A DNA stretch of 33,389 nucleotides. It comes from Gammaproteobacteria bacterium. Lineage in GTDB: Bacteria > Pseudomonadota > Gammaproteobacteria > Pseudomonadales > Pseudohongiellaceae. The stretch spans positions 1 to 33,389 of the forward strand of contig JAPOTO010000107.1 in NCBI GenBank assembly GCA_026709135.1, read 5' to 3'. This document shows, one piece after another, positions 27,988 through 33,389 of this stretch (the first letter of the stretch is position 1; each line of letters starts with the position of its first letter). A model generated the notes under the pieces. That model saw only the letters and a program-made list of their open reading frames with translations. It ran no database searches and was not told the DNA's origin. The position numbers and the translations under genes were made by a program.

Positions 27988-29567
27988 GTTTCCACCCCCG
28001 CGGATTGCCGCGCGCGCCGGGAAAGCGCCGCCCGGGCCACTTCCGCATCGCTGAAGCGCCGCATTTCGGTGCCGATTTGCTGATAGTCCTCATGGCCCTT
28101 GCCGGCGATCAGCACCACATCGCCCGGTGCCGCCCCGGCAATCGCCCCGGCAATCGCCCGCTCCCGGTCGCGCTCGACGGCGGCGGCGCCCGGCGTCTTC
28201 ATGCCGCTGCGAATCTGGCTGGCGATGGCGTCGCCGTCCTCGCGCCGCGGGTTGTCGTCGGTGATCACAACATGGTCGGCGAGTTGCTCCGCCAGCGCGC
28301 CCATGATTGGCCGCTTGCCCTTGTCCCGGTTGCCGCCGCAGCCGAACACGCACCACAGGGCGCCATCGAAATGCCCGCGCAGGGCGGTGAGCGCCCCTTC
28401 GAGGCTGTCCGGAGTGTGGGAATAATCGACCACGGCGCAGACATCGCCGGCATCGCCCCAAACCTCCATGCGGCCGGGGACCGGGGAGAGGCCGGAAACC
28501 AGCTCGCAAATACGCCCGATGCCGAGGTCCCCGAGCCGGTGGCGGCAGGCGAGCAGCGCGCCAACAACCGCGAGCGCGTTGCCGACGTTGAAGCGGCCGA
28601 GCAGTTCGCAGTCGATCCGGCCCGAACCGGCCGGGGTGTGGATCTCAGCGGTAAAACCCCGCCCAGTGATGGCAACCGCCTCGGCGCGGATGCCGGCCTG
28701 GCGGTTGCCCACGCCATAGCTGATGACTTCGACCCCCGCGCCGAGGTCGTTGATCACGCGCATGCCGAAGGGGTCGTCGAGATTGACGACGGCGTGGCGC
28801 AGCCCGGGGCTGGCGAACAGCCGGCGCTTGCTGGCGCCATAGGCTTCCATGTTGTCGTGGTAGTCGAGATGGTCGCGGGTGAGATTGGTGAACACCGCGG
28901 TTTCGAAGCGCACGCCCTGCACCCGCCGCTGATGCAGCCCCACCGAGGAAACCTCCATCGCCACCGCGCCGAGGCCCGCCGCCGCCATCTCCGCGAGCGC
29001 GCGCTGGGTGAACACCGCGTCCGGGGTGGTCAGCGGACACTCGGCCAACTCCCCGGGGACGCCATAGCCCAAGGTGCCGATGACACCCGCGGGGCAGTCG
29101 GCGGCGGTGAAAGCCTGGGCGATGAGCTGGGCGCAGGTGGTCTTGCCATTGGTGCCGGTGATGCCGATGACCGACATGCGGGAAGAGGGCCGCCCGTAAA
29201 ACCGGCCGGCGATCTCGCTCGCTTTCGCCATCAGGTGGTCGACGGCGATGATGGGTGTTCCGTACGTGCCGGGCGCGGGTGTGGCGGGTGTGGGTGTCCC
29301 ATGCCGCCAGCGCAGGCCCTGCCAGCCGCGGCCGGATTCGGCGAGAACCGCGGCGGCGCCCTGGTTCACCGCGGCATCGATGAATTCCCGGGCGTCGTGG
29401 GTGCGCCCGAAAGTCGCCAGGAACAGATCGCCCGGCCCGACTTCGCGGCTGTCGAGTTCGATGCCGCGCACCGCGATATCGAGCGCGCCGTCGTCTTGCG
29501 GGCCGCAGTCCACCAGCCCGCCAATCAATTCCGGGAGCGGGACCGCGATCGGCGCGGGCGCGCTCAT
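27984..29567 (-). CDS. murE: UDP-MurNAc-L-Ala-D-Glu--meso-diaminopimelate ligase
   Basis: MurE (527 residues) adds the third stem-peptide residue. ATP loop GTNGKTT is at 138-144. DNPR at 438-441 is the motif for meso-diaminopimelate rather than lysine, fitting a Gram-negative wall. EVSSVGLHQRRV and TNLTRDHLDYH are also typical. The protein is some 30 residues longer than E. coli MurE, partly through a Pro/Thr/Ala-rich insert at about 90-104 (TPTPATPAPGTYGT), probably a surface loop in the N-terminal domain. It overlaps ftsI by four bases. Confidence 0.97.
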   Translation of the reverse strand: MSAPAPIAVPLPELIGGLVDCGPQDDGALDIAVRGIELDSREVGPGDLFLATFGRTHDAREFIDAAVNQGAAAVLAESGRGWQGLRWRHGTPTPATPAPGTYGTPIIAVDHLMAKASEIAGRFYGRPSSRMSVIGITGTNGKTTCAQLIAQAFTAADCPAGVIGTLGYGVPGELAECPLTTPDAVFTQRALAEMAAAGLGAVAMEVSSVGLHQRRVQGVRFETAVFTNLTRDHLDYHDNMEAYGASKRRLFASPGLRHAVVNLDDPFGMRVINDLGAGVEVISYGVGNRQAGIRAEAVAITGRGFTAEIHTPAGSGRIDCELLGRFNVGNALAVVGALLACRHRLGDLGIGRICELVSGLSPVPGRMEVWGDAGDVCAVVDYSHTPDSLEGALTALRGHFDGALWCVFGCGGNRDKGKRPIMGALAEQLADHVVITDDNPRREDGDAIASQIRSGMKTPGAAAVERDRERAIAGAIAGAAPGDVVLIAGKGHEDYQQIGTEMRRFSDAEVARAALSRRARQSAGVET

Positions 29568-31333
29568 GGCTCGGCCAGACCCTCGGTGCCGCTTTGCGGC
29601 GACTGCCGGGCCGGCGGGATGGGTCTGGGTTTCGGGCGGGGCGCGGCATCGGGTGGCACATCGAGAATCCGCATCGCGCCCGCGGCGATTTGGGAAAACA
29701 CCGGCGCCGCCACCTGGCCGCCAAGATGCTCGCCGCCCTTGGGCTCGTTGACGATCACCGCGACGATGATTTCCGGCCGGCTGGCCGGGGCGAGCCCGAC
29801 GAACAGCGAATTGTGCAGATTGTCCTCGTAACCGTAAGCGCCCACCACATGGGAAGTTCCGGTCTTGCCGGCCACTTCGTAGAGCGGAATCCGCGCCCCG
29901 GTGACCGCCCCGCCCCGGGAGCGGTCCACCACGGTTTCCAGCATGTCGACAATCTGGCCGGCGATGATCGGGCTGATCACCTGTTCCCTGGACAGGCCGG
30001 CGATCTGCTCCTGGTCCAGTTTCAACAGCGAAACCGGCTTGCGCTGGCCATGATCGGCGAAGATCGAATACGCTTGGGCCAGATGCACCGCGGTCGCCGA
30101 CATGCCGTAGCCGAAGGACAGCGTCGCCGTGGCGTGGGCGCCGAGGCGGCCCGGGTCGGGTAGCACGCCGGCCTGCTCGCCGGGGAAGCCGCTTTCGACC
30201 GCGGCGCCGAAGCCGAAACGCCCGAGCATGTCGACAATGGGACCGGCGCCGATATTGGCGGCGATCAGGCTCGTGCCGACATTGCTAGACTTGGTGATCA
30301 CGCCGGTGGTCGTCAGGGTGCCATAGCCGAACAGGTCCTGCACCGTGCGCCCCGCCACGACCATCCAGCCATTGCCGGTTTCGATCACGGTATCCGGGGT
30401 GTAGCGCCCGGATTCAAGCGCCGCGGCGATGGTGAAGGGCTTCATCGTCGAGCCGGGTTCGTAGATGTCGGTGAAGGCGCGGTTGCGGGTCACGCTCAGA
30501 TCCCGGATCAGCGACTTGTTGTGGGGGTTGTAGGAGGGCTGGTTCGCCACGGCGAGGAGTTCCCCGGTGTTCACATCGAGCACCACCGCCGTGGCCGACT
30601 TGGCGTCGCGCTTGCGGTAGGCGGCCTTCAACTCGCGGTAGACGAGGTTTTGCAGGCTGATGTCGATGCTGAGCCGCAGGTCCTTGCCGGGCTGGGCGAG
30701 CTGGATGGTGTTGAGTTCCTCGATGATGTTGCCGCGGCGGTCCTTGATGACCCGGCGGCTGCCGGGAACTCCGGTGAGCCAGTCGTTGAAGGCGCGCTCC
30801 ATGCCCTCCTGGCCGTTGCCGTCGATGTCGTTGAAACCGAGCAGGTGGGCGGTGACTTCGCCGTGGGGATAGAAGCGGCGGTATTCCTGTTGTTCGTACA
30901 CGCCGGGGATGCCGAGCGCGAACACCGGTTCGGCGTCGAACGGCGTCAGGTGGCGCTGAAGATACAGGAAGCGCCGCGAGCGGTTTTCCTCGAGCCGCGC
31001 GCGCAGGGCCGTCGCGTCGAGATCGAGCAGGCGCGCGAGTTCGCCGATTTTCTCGCCCCGGGGATTGATCTCCGAGGGATCGACCCAAACCGACTTCACC
31101 GGCGTGCTGATCGCCAGGGGCTCGCCGTTGCGGTCGGTGATCAGGCCGCGGTCGGCCACCAGCGGCACGCTGCGCAGGGTGCGCGCGTCGCCTTCGCGCT
31201 GCAGGAAATCCCGCTGGAAAACTTGCAGCTCCAAGGCCTTTGCGCCGGCCGCGGCGATGCCGAGCGCCATCAGCGCCAGCAACAGGGTGGGGCGCCAGGC
31301 ACCCACTGGTTTGGATAGATGTTTACCGGCCAT
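29564..31333 (-). CDS. ftsI: Peptidoglycan transpeptidase FtsI (PBP3)
   Basis: FtsI (589 residues) is the septal class B penicillin-binding protein that cross-links new wall made by FtsW. One N-terminal membrane helix at about 14-36 precedes the pedestal domain. The transpeptidase motifs are S295-TMK, S349-SN and K490-TGT, nearly the same positions as in E. coli PBP3. The C-terminus is Pro-rich. The start overlaps ftsL by 11 bp. Confidence 0.97.
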   Translation of the reverse strand: MAGKHLSKPVGAWRPTLLLALMALGIAAAGAKALELQVFQRDFLQREGDARTLRSVPLVADRGLITDRNGEPLAISTPVKSVWVDPSEINPRGEKIGELARLLDLDATALRARLEENRSRRFLYLQRHLTPFDAEPVFALGIPGVYEQQEYRRFYPHGEVTAHLLGFNDIDGNGQEGMERAFNDWLTGVPGSRRVIKDRRGNIIEELNTIQLAQPGKDLRLSIDISLQNLVYRELKAAYRKRDAKSATAVVLDVNTGELLAVANQPSYNPHNKSLIRDLSVTRNRAFTDIYEPGSTMKPFTIAAALESGRYTPDTVIETGNGWMVVAGRTVQDLFGYGTLTTTGVITKSSNVGTSLIAANIGAGPIVDMLGRFGFGAAVESGFPGEQAGVLPDPGRLGAHATATLSFGYGMSATAVHLAQAYSIFADHGQRKPVSLLKLDQEQIAGLSREQVISPIIAGQIVDMLETVVDRSRGGAVTGARIPLYEVAGKTGTSHVVGAYGYEDNLHNSLFVGLAPASRPEIIVAVIVNEPKGGEHLGGQVAAPVFSQIAAGAMRILDVPPDAAPRPKPRPIPPARQSPQSGTEGLAEP

Positions 31334-31676
31334 AGTGAACCACCACGATGTCTTCCGCTTCTGGCACGCGCATATGCAACTCCTCCCGGGCCACCCGCTC
31401 GATCCGGCTGGAAAGCGCGAAGGTGCTGATTTCGATCAGCAGACGGCCCCGCTCCTCTTCCTGCCGGGACACCTGCTGCCGCAGTTCCTGCAATTCCCGC
31501 GACAGGTGCCGGTGCTTGCGGGCGCTGTCCACCAGCATCCAGCCGCTGGCGAAGATCGTCGCCAGCAACAGCAGCAGCAGCTTGGTCGAGGCCTGCCCCA
31601 GCCCGGCCCAAGCCCAGGGCGAGGGACGCGCGGCCTGCCGGGAGGCGGTGTCGCGGGATTCCACCCGGGTGCTCAT
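31323..31676 (-). CDS. ftsL: Cell division protein FtsL
   Basis: FtsL (117 residues) is a bitopic divisome protein that forms a coiled coil with FtsB and activates FtsWI. A short cytoplasmic tail is followed by a transmembrane helix at about 30-52 (STKLLLLLLATIFASGWMLV). A Leu/Gln/Arg/Glu heptad region (LSRELQELRQQVSRQEEERG) comes next, with a conserved end RIERVAREELHMRVP. Size, place and features fit. It overlaps rsmH by four bases. Confidence 0.93.
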   Translation of the reverse strand: MSTRVESRDTASRQAARPSPWAWAGLGQASTKLLLLLLATIFASGWMLVDSARKHRHLSRELQELRQQVSRQEEERGRLLIEISTFALSSRIERVAREELHMRVPEAEDIVVVHYGR

Positions 31677-32644
31677 GGCAACTTCTCCGCGACCCGCAGC
31701 ACCGCGCTGCGGGCCCGTGGATTGCGCGCCACCTCGGCGGCGGTTGCCCGCCGCGCCTTGCCCAGGTGTTTGAGCGGGGTGTCAAAACGGCTGGCGCGGC
31801 TTTGAACCTGCGCGGCGGTGACCGGCAAATCCCGGGGCAGTTCATCCCCCGCGCCGGCCATGAAGCGCTTGACGATGCGGTCTTCCAGCGAGTGGAAGCT
31901 GATCACCGCGAGGCGGCCGCCGACCCGCAGCGCCGCCAGCGCCCCTTCAAGGCCCCGGCGCAGTTCGTCGAGTTCGCCGTTGATGCGGATGCGAATTCCT
32001 TGGAAGGTGCGGGTGGCGGGATGTTTGCGGCGGCGCTTGCGATCGGGCGGGCGCTTGTTGCCGGGCGCGGCGGCGGCGATGATCTCCGCGAGCCGGGCGG
32101 TGCCGGCGATGGGTGTCCCGCGCCGTTCGCGGACGATGGCCGCGGCGATGCGCCGGGAATGGCGCTCTTCGCCATAGCGGAAAATCGCCTCGGCGATTTC
32201 GTCCTCGGCGGCGCTGTTGAGCCACTCGGCGGCGCTGATTCCGCTGCGCGGGTCCATGCGCATGTCGAGCGGGCCATCGCCGCGGAAACTGAAGCCCCGG
32301 TTCTTGTCCTCGAGTTGCGGCGAGGACAGGCCGAGATCGAAAATCATGCCGTCGATGCCGCCGGCGAGGCCGCGGTCTTCGATTTCGGCGCGCAAGTCAC
32401 TGAGGCGGCCGTCGATAACGCCGAGCCGGGGCTCGGCGGCGCTCATTTCGCGCGCGGCGGCAATCGCCTCTGGATCCCGGTCGAGCGCCAGCAGCCGACC
32501 GGCGGGGCCGAGGCGCTCGAGAATCGCCGCGCTGTGGCCGCCGCGGCCGAAGGTCGCGTCGATGTAGGTTCCGTCTTGCCGCACGTTCAATGCCTCCACG
32601 ACTGCCGCCCTCATGACCGGATGATGTTCGGCCGCGCCATTCAT
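31673..32644 (-). CDS. rsmH: 16S rRNA (cytosine(1402)-N(4))-methyltransferase RsmH (MraW)
   Basis: RsmH (323 residues) methylates N4 of C1402 in the ribosomal P site. The SAM-binding motif YIDATFGRGGHS is at 27-38, preceded by the family start EHHPVMRAAVVEAL. DLGLSSPQLED, GPLDMRMD and AVISFHSLEDRIVKRFM are further signatures. It is the second gene of the dcw operon, 61 bp after mraZ. The C-terminus overlaps the ftsL start as ATGA. Confidence 0.97.
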   Translation of the reverse strand: MNGAAEHHPVMRAAVVEALNVRQDGTYIDATFGRGGHSAAILERLGPAGRLLALDRDPEAIAAAREMSAAEPRLGVIDGRLSDLRAEIEDRGLAGGIDGMIFDLGLSSPQLEDKNRGFSFRGDGPLDMRMDPRSGISAAEWLNSAAEDEIAEAIFRYGEERHSRRIAAAIVRERRGTPIAGTARLAEIIAAAAPGNKRPPDRKRRRKHPATRTFQGIRIRINGELDELRRGLEGALAALRVGGRLAVISFHSLEDRIVKRFMAGAGDELPRDLPVTAAQVQSRASRFDTPLKHLGKARRATAAEVARNPRARSAVLRVAEKLP

Positions 32645-32705
32645 CAGCTGTCAATCCCATCCGGCCGTTGCTGATTGCCATGCTCCGACACCGGCGGAGC
32701 TTCGC

Positions 32706-33167
32706 TCACAGGGCCAAATTTCTGAGTTCTTCGGGCAACGCTCCCTGTTCATGCACCTCTTCCAGCCACTCGTCGCGCTTCTTCAGCCAGCTTTGCTCAC
32801 TCCAGATTTCGAGCTTCTTGCATTGCCCCACTAGGCAGACCTGTTTTTCCAAGCCGGCGTACTGCCGCAGCTCCTGGGGCAGCAGCACCCGGCCGATGCG
32901 GTCGAGTTCAAGGTCGTTGGCATGGCCGATCAAGAGGTGTTTCATGCGCCTGATTTGATCGTTCAGGCCCGACATGGCGTCGATCCGCCGCTCGATGCTC
33001 GACCACTCGCCCGGCAGATACAGCGACAGGCAACGATTCCGGGTATCGAGATCGATGGTCGCGACGAGGCGCCCGCCGTGTTCATTCGACAGGCGTTCCC
33101 GGTAGCGGGCCGGCATGGCCAGACGCCCTTTGGCGTCCAGGCTGACGGTGTTCATGCCCCGAAACAT
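32706..33167 (-). CDS. mraZ: Transcriptional regulator MraZ
   Basis: MraZ (153 residues) is a ring-forming AbrB-like DNA-binding protein that regulates its own dcw operon. Two homologous halves carry the signature loops DAKGRLAMPARYRE (11-24) and DRIGRVLLPQELR (89-101), the DNA-contacting elements. It starts MFRGMNTVSLD like E. coli MraZ, with AGGA 9 nt before the ATG. It heads the operon and is preceded by a set of evenly spaced boxes described separately. Confidence 0.97.
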   Translation of the reverse strand: MFRGMNTVSLDAKGRLAMPARYRERLSNEHGGRLVATIDLDTRNRCLSLYLPGEWSSIERRIDAMSGLNDQIRRMKHLLIGHANDLELDRIGRVLLPQELRQYAGLEKQVCLVGQCKKLEIWSEQSWLKKRDEWLEEVHEQGALPEELRNLAL

Positions 33168-33190
33168 GGCGCTTTCCTGAGAGGCTCAAC

Positions 33191-33225
33191 CCGTAATTAA
33201 CCACAATCGCCCACAAAATACCACT
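33191..33225 (-). promoter_or_regulatory. Predicted MraZ operator: GTGG boxes at 10-bp spacing
   Basis: On the plus strand, boxes begin at 33191, 33201, 33211 and 33221: CCGTA, CCACA, CCACA and CCACT. Read on the mraZ strand they are AGTGGT, TGTGGG, TGTGGT and a weaker TACGGG, each separated by four bases, so the period is exactly 10 bp, about one helical turn. Known MraZ operators consist of several short G-rich direct repeats with this period just upstream of mraZ. The last box is 24 nt before the ATG, so bound MraZ would block transcription or lie in the leader. Confidence 0.7.
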
Positions 33226-33246
33226 TTTTTCTACGACTGTTTTCCC

Positions 33247-33359
33247 GAACAATTTCATCCCTGAAATTGTTCTCTACGCAAAACACCAGCTTCGCTGCTG
33301 TTTTGCTCACGGATTCAATGGCTTATGCCACTGAATCCGGCGGTGCATCCATGCACCGC
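33247..33359. repeat. Array of four consecutive, unrelated hairpins
   Basis: Four inverted repeats follow one another: 33247-33272 (11-bp perfect arms GAACAATTTCA, loop of 4), 33278-33306 (13-bp arms with one mismatch, loop of 3), 33311-33338 (12-bp arms GGATTCAATGGC with one mismatch, loop of 4) and 33340-33359 (8-bp perfect arms GCGGTGCA, loop of 4). The gaps are 5, 4 and 1 bp. The stems share no sequence with each other. No T-tract follows the outer stems, so they are not standard terminators. The segment lies 80-190 bp upstream of mraZ and its function is unknown. Confidence 0.8.
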
Positions 33360-33389
33360 ATGACCGTGGCTTGCGGCGCAGTCTCCTAG

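Overview
The window is chromosomal DNA from a GC-rich gammaproteobacterium, probably an uncultured or little-studied lineage. The evidence is the canonical gammaproteobacterial division and cell-wall (dcw) gene order, a MurE with the meso-diaminopimelate motif, mreBCD followed by yhdP, and gatCAB running divergently from mreB. Nearly all genes are ordinary chromosomal ones. The exception is a roughly 3.7 kb accessory patch between gatB and ftsZ.

Layout from left to right. Positions 5-8213 (minus strand) hold the rod-shape cluster mreB-mreC-mreD, then yhdP, a nitrilase-superfamily amidase and a TetR-type regulator. The maf and rng genes that often sit between mreD and yhdP are absent. Positions 8342-8863 encode a small unrecognised membrane protein. 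Positions 9040-12239 (plus strand) are gatC-gatA-gatB, the tRNA-dependent amidotransferase. Positions 12240-16004 are the accessory patch. Positions 16005-33167 (minus strand) are a compact dcw operon transcribed mraZ-rsmH-ftsL-ftsI-murE-murF-mraY-murD-ftsW-murG-murC-ddl-ftsQ-ftsA-ftsZ, with most junctions overlapping by 1-11 bases. lpxC, which usually follows ftsZ, is missing here.

The accessory patch is the most unusual part. It holds remains of three toxin-antitoxin modules in which antitoxin-like genes survive and toxins are truncated or absent: a Phd/YefM antitoxin without a toxin, a YgiT-type zinc-finger antitoxin behind a DUF4258 toxin reduced to its C-terminus, and an AbiEi antitoxin followed by an AbiEii toxin cut after 44 codons. 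The two toxin stumps abut in one reading frame with a single TGA between them, as if one deletion removed the rest of both. The patch also looks like a diverged tandem duplication: a second, frameshifted phd copy lies at 14045-14281 and a second scrap of the abiEi 3' end lies at 15903-15994, next to the ftsZ stop. In the second unit an AT-rich MunI-like restriction-modification pair occupies the space between these two scraps.

Upstream of mraZ, four GTGG-type boxes spaced exactly 10 bp form a likely MraZ operator. Beyond them lie four consecutive, unrelated hairpins packed into 113 bp, for which I have no explanation. The mreC gene appears to lack any standard start codon in front of its membrane anchor.
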